DNA from: JBBCJT01 sp037190665
GTDB taxonomy: Bacteria > Pseudomonadota > Alphaproteobacteria > Acetobacterales > Acetobacteraceae
Reading direction: 5' to 3'
NCBI GenBank assembly: GCA_037190665.1
Contig: JBBCJT010000095.1
Location: 1 to 24,272, forward strand
DNA: 24,272 bases
Positions 18,158 to 24,272 of the stretch are shown in pieces. Numbering within the stretch: position 1 is the stretch's first letter; every line of letters begins with the position of its first letter. A program made the position numbers and the translations under genes. The notes under the pieces are model-generated. The model searched no databases, was not told the DNA's origin, and worked only from the letters and a program-made list of their open reading frames with translations.

Positions 18158-18182
18158 GGGCGGGGGCCAGGCGCCTCCGCCC
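18158..18182 (+). other. stem-loop between binding-protein and permease genes
   Basis: GGGCGGGGGC (18158-18167) pairs with GCCTCCGCCC (18173-18182): a 10-bp stem with one G-U pair and a 5-nt loop. It begins 7 bp after the binding-protein stop and ends 13 bp before the permease ATG. Such hairpins commonly reduce read-through or protect the upstream mRNA, giving more binding protein than permease. The following pyrimidine run leaves livH without a visible SD. Confidence 0.45.
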
Positions 18183-18195
18183 CGTCCTTCCCCCC

Positions 18196-19068
18196 ATGGA
18201 CATCTTCCTCCAGCTCATCGCCAATGGCGTGCTGCTCGGCGGCGTGTTCGCGCTGATCAGCATCGGCCTCACCCTGATCTTCGGCATCGTGCGGGTCGTC
18301 AACTTCGCCCATGGCGAGCTGTTGATGGTCGGCCTGTACGCGGCGTGGATCCTGTCCTCCCAATTCGGGCTCAACCCGTATCTGGCGGCGCTGCCGCTCG
18401 CGGTCGTGTTCTTCGGGATCGGTGCGGCGATGCAGCGCACGATCATCCAGCCGCTGATGGGGGCCGATCCGCACGTGCAGATCTTCGCCACCGTCGGCGT
18501 CGGGACCGCGCTCGCGAACGCCGCGCTGATGATCTTCAGCGCCGACCTGCGCAGCGTTAACCTGCCCTGGGCGCGGCAGGCGACCGACCTGTTCGGCATC
18601 GCCAGCGTCTCGCGCGGCAACCTCGTCGCCTTCGCCGTCTCGGTGGCCGCGACGGTCGCGCTGATGGTCTTCCTGCAGCGCACGCATCTCGGCCGCGCCA
18701 TCCGCGCGGTGGCGCAGAACCGCTACGCCGCGCCGCTGATGGGCATCGACGTGAACCGCATCTACGCGATCACCTTCGGCCTCGGCACCGCCTGCGTGGG
18801 GCTCGCGGCGGCCGTGCTGTCGCCGCTGTACCCGGCGTTCCCGACCGTCGGCTCCTTCTTCGTGCTGATCGCCTTCGTGGTGGTCGTGCTCGGCGGGATG
18901 GGCAGCCTGGAGGGCGCGGTGATCGGTGCGCTGATCATCGGGCTGGTGGACAGCCTCGCCGGCTACTACATCGCGCCCGATCTCAAGGAAGTCGTCTACT
19001 TCGCCATCTTCCTCGGCATCCTCGTGGTGCGACCGGCCGGGCTGTACGGCGTGCGAGGCTCGGAATGA
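18196..19068 (+). CDS. livH: HAAT-family ABC transporter permease (LivH type)
   Basis: 290-residue inner-membrane permease with about eight hydrophobic segments. The N-terminal stretch GVLLGGVFALISIGLTLIFG and the following VNFAHGELLMVG are hallmarks of LivH. AVAQNRYAAPLMGIDV (about 174-189) is the cytoplasmic coupling loop. Its ATG has no recognisable SD; the preceding 13 nt are almost all pyrimidines after a hairpin, so translation may be weak or depend on upstream ribosomes. The stop overlaps the start of the next gene by 4 bp (ATGA). The symbol describes the family; the substrate need not be a branched-chain amino acid. Confidence 0.93.
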   Translation: MDIFLQLIANGVLLGGVFALISIGLTLIFGIVRVVNFAHGELLMVGLYAAWILSSQFGLNPYLAALPLAVVFFGIGAAMQRTIIQPLMGADPHVQIFATVGVGTALANAALMIFSADLRSVNLPWARQATDLFGIASVSRGNLVAFAVSVAATVALMVFLQRTHLGRAIRAVAQNRYAAPLMGIDVNRIYAITFGLGTACVGLAAAVLSPLYPAFPTVGSFFVLIAFVVVVLGGMGSLEGAVIGALIIGLVDSLAGYYIAPDLKEVVYFAIFLGILVVRPAGLYGVRGSE

Positions 19069-20873
19069 TGCGCTTCGTCCTGCCCGTCGCCGGGCTCGCG
19101 CTGCTGTTCCTGCTGCCGTTCTCGATCATCCCCGCGCTCGATGCCGAGGGCGCAGCGTTCTGGCAGCACATCTTCGTCACCATCTTCGTCTTCGCCGCGA
19201 TGGCCTGCGCCTGGAACATCCTCGGCGGCTTCGCGGGCCAGCTTTCGCTGGGCCAGACGATCTTCTACGGCATCGGTGGCTACGCGGCGGCGATGCTCAA
19301 CCAGCACTTCGCCATCATCCCGTGGCTCGCGGGCCCGGTCGGCGCAGCCGTCGCGATCGTGGTGGCGATCTTCATCGCCTGGCCGTGCCTGCGGCTGCGG
19401 GGGCCGTTCTTCGCGCTCTCCACCATCGCCTTCCTCGAGGTGATCCGCCTGCTCGCCATCCACTTCAAGGACTTCACCGGCGGCAGCGCGGGCCTGCCGA
19501 TCCCGATGTTCGTCGGCACCGAGATGCGCATCGGCTGGGCGTGGATGCTGTTCCGCGAGAAGGAGAACTACCTCTTCATCGCCTTCGGGCTGATGCTGCT
19601 CTGCCTCGCCGCATCCTGGCTGGTGCGCCGTTCCCGCCTCGGCTTCTACCTGGTCGCGGTACGGGAACGGGAGGACGCGGCGAAGGCCGTGGGCGTGAAC
19701 ACCACGGCGGTGAAGCTGTCCGCCTTCGCGCTGTCGGCGGCGCTGACCTCGCTGGTCGGCACCTTCCACGGCGTCTACCTGAACTTCATCGACCCGGAGA
19801 CGATGTTCAGCCTGCCGCTCGCCATCCAGGTGGCGATGTTCGCGCTGATCGGCGGGCTCGGCACGGTGACGGGCCCGATCTGGGGCACGCTGCTGGTGGT
19901 GCCGATCGCCGAGGCCGCGCGCGGCTGGCTGGGCGCGGCGGCGAACGGGCTGCACGGGCTCGTCTACGGCGTGGTGCTGGTGGTGGTTGTGCTGACCATG
20001 CCGCACGGGCTGGTCGGCAGCATCGGCCCGTGGCTGCGCCGCACGCTCGGCCTGGGAGAGGCGGATGGCGGGTCGGGCAGCATCGCCGCGCCGCCGGCGG
20101 CCGTGCCGTCGACGGGCCGCGCGCCGGTCGGCGAGCCGATCCTCGAGGCCCGCAACCTCGTGCGCCGCTTCGGCGGCCTCGTCGCCACCAGCGACGTGTC
20201 GATCACGCTGCGGCAGGGCGAGGTGATCGGCGTGATCGGCCCGAACGGCGCGGGCAAGACGACGCTGTTCAACCTGCTGTCCGGCTTCCTGCCGCCATCC
20301 TCCGGCACCGTGCGGGTGCGCGGGGCGGACGGCGCGTGGCAGGAGCCTTCCACCCCGCACCAGTTCGCCGCCGCGGGCGTGGCGCGCACCTTCCAGGTCG
20401 TGCAGCCCTTCGCCGGGCTGACGGTGCGGGAGAACGTGATGCTCGGCGCCTTCCATCATGCAAGCTCTACCGCCGAGGCGCGGCGCATCGCGGAGGAAGT
20501 CCTTGCCACGGTCGGCCTCGGCGAGGCGATGAACATGCCGGCGCGCAGCCTGACCATCGGCGGCGCCAAGCGGCTGGAGGTGGCCCGCGCGCTGGCGATG
20601 AAACCGCGCGTGCTGCTGCTGGACGAGGTGATGGCCGGGCTCAACCCGGCCGACGTGACCGCCTCCGTCGAACTGCTCAAGCGCGTGCGCGACAGCGGCG
20701 TGTCGATCATCGCGATTGAGCACGTGATGGCCGCGGTGATGGCGCTCAGCGACCACATCGTGGTGATCAACTCGGGCAAGATGATCGCCGAGGGGCGGCC
20801 GGCGGAGATCGCGCGCAACCCCGCCGTGCTGGAAGCCTATCTGGGCGAGGACTACGTGCATGTCGAGCACTAG
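19065..20873 (+). CDS. fused HAAT permease-ATPase (LivM-LivG)
   Basis: 602-residue fusion. Residues 1 to about 325 are a LivM-type permease, with the conserved FAGQLSLGQTIFYGIGGYAA near 52-71. A Gly/Ala/Pro/Ser-rich linker (about 328-355) follows, then a LivG-type ATPase. The ATPase part has Walker A GPNGAGKTT (392-400), signature LTIGGAKRLE (from 496; Ile and Ala replace the usual S and Q-like residues, as is common in LivG), Walker B VLLLDE (516-521) and the H-loop histidine at 553. Separate livM and livG genes are the ancestral state; fused forms occur in several alphaproteobacteria, from memory. It overlaps livH by 4 bp and livF by 14 bp, so the operon is tightly coupled. Confidence 0.93.
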   Translation: MMRFVLPVAGLALLFLLPFSIIPALDAEGAAFWQHIFVTIFVFAAMACAWNILGGFAGQLSLGQTIFYGIGGYAAAMLNQHFAIIPWLAGPVGAAVAIVVAIFIAWPCLRLRGPFFALSTIAFLEVIRLLAIHFKDFTGGSAGLPIPMFVGTEMRIGWAWMLFREKENYLFIAFGLMLLCLAASWLVRRSRLGFYLVAVREREDAAKAVGVNTTAVKLSAFALSAALTSLVGTFHGVYLNFIDPETMFSLPLAIQVAMFALIGGLGTVTGPIWGTLLVVPIAEAARGWLGAAANGLHGLVYGVVLVVVVLTMPHGLVGSIGPWLRRTLGLGEADGGSGSIAAPPAAVPSTGRAPVGEPILEARNLVRRFGGLVATSDVSITLRQGEVIGVIGPNGAGKTTLFNLLSGFLPPSSGTVRVRGADGAWQEPSTPHQFAAAGVARTFQVVQPFAGLTVRENVMLGAFHHASSTAEARRIAEEVLATVGLGEAMNMPARSLTIGGAKRLEVARALAMKPRVLLLDEVMAGLNPADVTASVELLKRVRDSGVSIIAIEHVMAAVMALSDHIVVINSGKMIAEGRPAEIARNPAVLEAYLGEDYVHVEH

Positions 20874-21579
20874 CCTGCTGCGGCTGGAACAGGTGCGCGC
20901 GGGCTACGGCCCCGTGACCATCCTCCATGACGTCAGCCTGGAGGTGAACGCCGGCGAGGTGGTCACCATCATCGGCGGCAACGGCGCCGGCAAGACCACC
21001 ACGCTGCGCACCATCTGCGGGCTGATCCGCCCCACCAGCGGCCGGATCACGGTCGATGGCGCGGACACCGCGCGGCTCTCGCCGCCCGCGATCGTCGATC
21101 TCGGCATCACCATGGTGCCGGAGGGGCGGCAGCTCTTTCCGTTCATGACGGTGCACGAGAACCTGCTGCTCGGCGCCTACAAGCGCGCGGCGCGCGAGCA
21201 TTTCGCCACGCGACTGGAGGAGGTGCTGACGCTGTTCCCCCGCCTGCGCGAACGGCTGACGCAGCTCGCCGGCAGTCTTTCGGGTGGCGAGCAGCAGATG
21301 GTCGCGATCGCGCGGGGCATGATGGCCAATCCGCGGCTGCTGATGTTCGACGAGCCCTCGCTCGGCCTCGCGCCGCTGATCGTGCGGCAGGTGTTCGAGA
21401 TCATCGACCGCGTCGTCTCGGCCGGGACGACGGTGCTGATCGTGGAGCAGAACATCGTCCACACGCTGCAGATCGCCACGCGCGGCTACGTGCTGGAGAA
21501 CGGTCGCGTGACGATGAGCGACAGCGGGCCGGCACTGCTGCGCGACCCGCACGTCAAGCGCGCCTATCTCGGCGTCTAG
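20860..21579 (+). CDS. livF: HAAT-family ABC transporter ATP-binding protein (LivF type)
   Basis: 239-residue ATPase that pairs with the LivG half of the preceding fusion. Walker A is GGNGAGKTT (39-47), signature LSGGE (140-144) and Walker B LLMFDE (160-165). VEQN (195-198) stands where most ATPases have the H-loop histidine, a normal LivF trait. VPEGRQLFPFMTVHENL is also diagnostic of LivF. It begins inside the end of the previous gene (14-bp overlap) and ends the operon. Its TAG lies in CTAG, shared with the stop of the convergent SDR gene. Confidence 0.95.
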   Translation: MSSTSLLRLEQVRAGYGPVTILHDVSLEVNAGEVVTIIGGNGAGKTTTLRTICGLIRPTSGRITVDGADTARLSPPAIVDLGITMVPEGRQLFPFMTVHENLLLGAYKRAAREHFATRLEEVLTLFPRLRERLTQLAGSLSGGEQQMVAIARGMMANPRLLMFDEPSLGLAPLIVRQVFEIIDRVVSAGTTVLIVEQNIVHTLQIATRGYVLENGRVTMSDSGPALLRDPHVKRAYLGV

Positions 21580-22316
21580 CCGGCCATGTAGAGGCCGCCG
21601 TTCACATGCACCACCTCGCCGGTGATGAACGAGGCGCCCGGTCCGCAAAGGAAGGCGATGACGGAGGCAACCTCCGCCGCCGTGCCGTGCCGGCCGAGCG
21701 GCGTCTGCGCCAGCAGCGCATCGCCGCGCTGCGCGCGCAGCCCCTCGGTCATGCCGGTGGCGATGATCCCGGGCGAGACGGCGTTCACCCGCGTGCGCGG
21801 CGCGAGTTCCAGCGCCAGCGAGCGCGTGAAGCCGAACAGGGCGGATTTGCTGGTGGAGTAGTGCGCGTGGTCGCGGCTGCCGCGATGGCCGGCGACCGAG
21901 GTCAGGTTGACGATGGCGCTGCCCTCCCGCAGCGCAGCCACCGCCGCGCGGCAGATGTGGAACACGCCGTCGAGGTTGATCGCCATCAGGGTGCGCCACT
22001 GCTCCGCCGTCATCGTGGCAAAGGGCTGATCGGGGTAGATGCCCGCCGCCGGCACGAGGAAGTCGATCCCGCCGAAGCGCGTGCGGGCGAGATCGACGGC
22101 CGCCTGCGCATCTTCCGGCCGCGAGGCATCCATCCGCAGCGTCGCGACGCGCGCACCCGAGGGATCAAGCGAGGCCGAGAACGCCTCCAGCGCCGGAGCC
22201 GCGATATCGGTCAGCACCAGATTGGCACCCTGCGCGTGGAACAGGCGCGCCGTCGCCTGCGCGATGCCGCCGCTCGCACCCGTCAGCAGCAATGTGCGGC
22301 CGGTGAAGTCCTGCAA
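21576..22316 (-). CDS. SDR family oxidoreductase with altered NNAG motif
   Basis: 246-residue short-chain dehydrogenase. It has a TGASGGIAQA cofactor loop (12-21) and catalytic Asn114, Ser140, Tyr153 and Lys157, and TDIA after the second strand favours NAD. The usual NNAG is VPAAG (88-92), which keeps the turn but lacks the Asn. The start is a TTG at 22316 with GGAGGG 9 nt upstream; MQDFTGRTLLLTGASGG is a normal SDR N-terminus and no ATG or GTG fits. The 3' end overlaps livF by 4 bp. The sequence resembles 3-oxoacyl reductase-like and sugar-alcohol SDRs; the substrate is unknown. Position beside the importer suggests a catabolic role. Confidence 0.87.
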   Translation of the reverse strand: MQDFTGRTLLLTGASGGIAQATARLFHAQGANLVLTDIAAPALEAFSASLDPSGARVATLRMDASRPEDAQAAVDLARTRFGGIDFLVPAAGIYPDQPFATMTAEQWRTLMAINLDGVFHICRAAVAALREGSAIVNLTSVAGHRGSRDHAHYSTSKSALFGFTRSLALELAPRTRVNAVSPGIIATGMTEGLRAQRGDALLAQTPLGRHGTAAEVASVIAFLCGPGASFITGEVVHVNGGLYMAG

Positions 22317-22430
22317 ACCCGTCTTCCCTCCGTGCGCAGGGCCGGCACGCTAGCATGCGGCCATCCCGTGGCCAGCCGTGCCCGCGAGGACCGCGCCCCT
22401 CCACCGGCCCGGCCTCGTGGCCAACCGAGA

Positions 22431-22444
22431 TTGCGCAGGATCAA
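22431..22444. promoter_or_regulatory. putative FNR/FixK-type box upstream of hemN
   Basis: TTGC-GCAGGA-TCAA fully matches TTG(A/C)-N6-(T/G)CAA, with a perfect right half-site ATCAA. It lies 33 bp before the hemN GTG in a 161-bp divergent gap. hemN is a classical FNR/FnrL/FixK target, which raises the prior. Class II spacing (centre at -41.5) would place the transcript start at about 22479, next to the GTG. Confidence 0.5.
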
Positions 22445-22477
22445 GGTGCGACCCGCGCGGCGGCGCGATGATGCGCC

Positions 22478-23836
22478 GTGACCTCTCGCGGCCTCATTGC
22501 GCTCGCCGATGCGCGGGTGCCCCGCTACACCAGTTATCCCACGGCCACGCAGTTCGGCCCGCTGGATGAGGCGACCTATCGCGGCTGGCTCCGCAGCGCG
22601 ATCCGGCCGGCGGACACGCTGTCGCTGTATGTCCATGTGCCGTTCTGCCGCAACCTGTGCTGGTATTGCGGCTGCCTGACGCGGCCGACGCGCTCCGAGC
22701 CGCGGATCGACAGCTACGCGGAGGCGCTGCTGGCGGAAGCCGCGCTGCTGTCCGCCAGCCTGCCTCCGCACGCGGGCATCTCGCACCTGCATCTGGGCGG
22801 CGGGACACCCTCCATCCTCGGCCCCGAGCGGCTCCGCACCCTGATGCAGCGGCTGCACGCGGCCTTCGGCTTCCGCCCCGACGCCGAGATCGCGATCGAA
22901 CTCGACCCACGCTACGTGAGCGACGAGCTGGTCGCGACGCTCGCCGCGATCGGCGTCACCCGCGTCAGCCTCGGCGTGCAGGACATCACGCCGGAGGTGC
23001 AGGCCGCCATCGGGCGCATCCAGCCCGCGGCGCAGGTGGCCGAAGCCGTCGCGCGGCTGCGCCGCGCGGGGATGGCGTCCATCAATCTCGACCTGATGTA
23101 CGGGCTGCCGCACCAGACGACGGCGCATGTGGAGACCACGGCGCGGTTCGCCGCCGGGCTGAAGCCGGCGCGCGTCGCCGTGTTCGGCTATGCCCACGTG
23201 CCGTGGATGCGCACCCACCAGAAGGCCATCGACGCGGCGGCCCTGCCGGGCGCGGAAGCACGGCTCGAACAGGCGGAGTGCGCCGAGCGCGTGCTGTGTG
23301 CGGAGGGCTACCAGGCGCTCGGGCTCGACCATTTCGCGCGGCCGGACGATCCGCTCGCCGGCGCCGCGCGTGCCGGCCCGCGGCGCCGCAACGTCCCGGG
23401 CTACACGACCGACCGCGCGGTGGTCCTGCTCGGGCTCGGGGCGTCGTCCATCGGCACGCTGCCGTCCGGCTTCGCGCAGAACGATACGCGCGAGGCCGAA
23501 TACCGCATCGCCGTACTGGCGGGCCGCCTGCCGGTGGTGCGCGGCTGCGCGGTGACCGCGGAGGATCGCCTGCGCGCGGGGATGATCGAGCGGCTGATGT
23601 GCGACTTCGCGCTCGATCTGGGCGCGCTCGCCCGGAGCGGGGCGGAGGCTGCCGCCATCGTGGCGGAGGCGCGGGAAAGGTTCGCGCCGCTGCAACGCGA
23701 CGGTCTCGTCGCCGTGCGGGACGGCTGGCTGCGCGTCACGCCCGAGGGCCGGCGCTTCGTGCGGCAGGCCGCGGCCTGCTTCGACGCCTATCTGCACCCC
23801 GGCGGCGGCGTTCCGCGCCACGCCGTGGCGGTGTAG
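22478..23836 (+). CDS. hemN: oxygen-independent coproporphyrinogen III oxidase
   Basis: 452-residue radical-SAM enzyme that converts coproporphyrinogen III to protoporphyrinogen IX when oxygen is scarce (haem and, if present, bacteriochlorophyll synthesis). The N-terminal VPRYTSYPTATQF is diagnostic of HemN. Cys57, Cys61 and Cys64 bind the 4Fe-4S cluster, and the fourth Cys66 in CRNLCWYCGC marks true HemN against HemW-like relatives. HLGGGTPSIL is the SAM-binding GGGTPS region. The length is normal. The start is a GTG at 22478; an in-frame TGA lies 9 bp upstream (22469), so no earlier start exists. No SD is visible. An FNR/FixK-like box 33 bp upstream suggests low-oxygen induction. Confidence 0.95.
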   Translation: MTSRGLIALADARVPRYTSYPTATQFGPLDEATYRGWLRSAIRPADTLSLYVHVPFCRNLCWYCGCLTRPTRSEPRIDSYAEALLAEAALLSASLPPHAGISHLHLGGGTPSILGPERLRTLMQRLHAAFGFRPDAEIAIELDPRYVSDELVATLAAIGVTRVSLGVQDITPEVQAAIGRIQPAAQVAEAVARLRRAGMASINLDLMYGLPHQTTAHVETTARFAAGLKPARVAVFGYAHVPWMRTHQKAIDAAALPGAEARLEQAECAERVLCAEGYQALGLDHFARPDDPLAGAARAGPRRRNVPGYTTDRAVVLLGLGASSIGTLPSGFAQNDTREAEYRIAVLAGRLPVVRGCAVTAEDRLRAGMIERLMCDFALDLGALARSGAEAAAIVAEARERFAPLQRDGLVAVRDGWLRVTPEGRRFVRQAAACFDAYLHPGGGVPRHAVAV

Positions 23837-24075
23837 ACCCCGCGCCCCTCCGGCAAGAAGACACCCGCTCGGGACCAACCGCTCGTTGACGTGCCCGCAC
23901 TGACTGGCGGAGGATGCGCGCCTGGTCGAAACGCATCCCGTCGCCAGATCCGCCCACGAACCCCGGAGCCGCCGCCCCGCCCTGCCTATCGACCGCAAGA
24001 CCAGGGAGGGCGCGCGATGCAGGATGCTCGCCCGAATCAAACAACAAACCCACGCATGAGGAGAACGACCGCAAG

Positions 24076-24272
24076 ATGCTGAAAACCCTGACACTCGTCG
24101 GGCTGGTGGGCCTTGGCGCCGTGGCCATGGCCCAGACACCGCAGCGCGGCGGCACGCTGAACTTCACTGCGCCCTATGGCTCCAGCTTCGCGACGCTGGA
24201 TCCCCAGGCGATGGTGACGATCCAGGACGAGATCTTCGCCTCCGCCATCCACCGCAGCCTGTATCGCTGGGA
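24076..24272 (+). CDS. ABC transporter substrate-binding protein, family 5 (peptide/nickel/opine type), 5' part
   Basis: First 65 codons of a gene that runs off the right edge. A Sec signal peptide is visible (MLKTLTLVGLVGLGAVAMA, cleavage likely after AMA at 19). The mature start QTPQRGGTLNFTAPYGSSF is followed by TLDPQAM and FASAIHRSLYRWD, the usual N-terminal pattern of SBP_bac_5 (DppA/OppA/NikA) proteins. GAGGAG lies 12 nt before the ATG, slightly long for an SD. The 239-bp gap after hemN (23837-24075) holds a TTGACG at 23886-23891 without a convincing -10, and nothing else I could name. Confidence 0.82.
   Translation, partial: MLKTLTLVGLVGLGAVAMAQTPQRGGTLNFTAPYGSSFATLDPQAMVTIQDEIFASAIHRSLYRW

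Noticed and set aside
16873..20870. Long minus-strand open frames opposite the HAAT importer genes (16873-18687, 18996-20870)
   Set aside because: Same shadow effect; no family motif, while the plus strand has a complete and convincing operon.
23891..24082. Small plus-strand open frame before the last gene
   Set aside because: Starts at GTG without an SD, Pro/Arg-rich and non-conserved in appearance; it runs into the start of the binding-protein gene.
22283..24139. Minus-strand open frame of about 618 codons opposite hemN
   Set aside because: Antisense to a certain hemN; low-complexity composition and no recognisable domain.

Overview
The window is GC-rich, densely packed DNA with no tRNA, rRNA, IS element or phage gene that I could see. 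Protein sequences (955-residue 2-oxoglutarate dehydrogenase E1, acetyl-CoA synthetase, HAAT- and Pot-type ABC transporters, HemN) and the GC-saturated codon use suggest an alphaproteobacterial chromosome. Acetobacteraceae of the Roseomonas type is my best guess, from memory of similar proteins and not from a search.

Left part, minus strand (1-4816): a spermidine/putrescine-type ABC importer (binding protein, then two overlapping permease genes; its ATPase is not in view) lies downstream of a fused membrane/ATPase half-transporter of the exporter type. The exporter gene is divergent from acs (acetyl-CoA synthetase, plus strand). acs is followed by sucA and sucB, the E1 and E2 of the 2-oxoglutarate dehydrogenase complex, with no E3 gene behind them.

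Middle (11181-11567): a 387-bp convergent intergenic region holds a perfect 39-bp inverted repeat, a third related palindrome and a good terminator hairpin. Next comes a group of sugar or polyol enzymes: a transketolase split into two genes (minus), divergent from a GldA-type metal-dependent alcohol dehydrogenase and a gluconate-5-dehydrogenase-like SDR (plus). These are followed by a minus-strand pair, a VOC protein translationally coupled to a second SDR. Divergent from that pair is a four-gene branched-chain-amino-acid-type (HAAT) importer: binding protein, LivH, a LivM-LivG fusion and LivF. A third SDR gene converges on the end of livF and shares its stop tetranucleotide. I read 11568-22316 as a likely transport and catabolic locus for an unidentified polyol, ketose or related carbon source; no sugar kinase is present in it.

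Right end: hemN (oxygen-independent coproporphyrinogen III oxidase) has a match to the FNR/FixK consensus just upstream of an SD-less GTG start. The window ends inside the gene for a family-5 (peptide/nickel-type) solute-binding protein.
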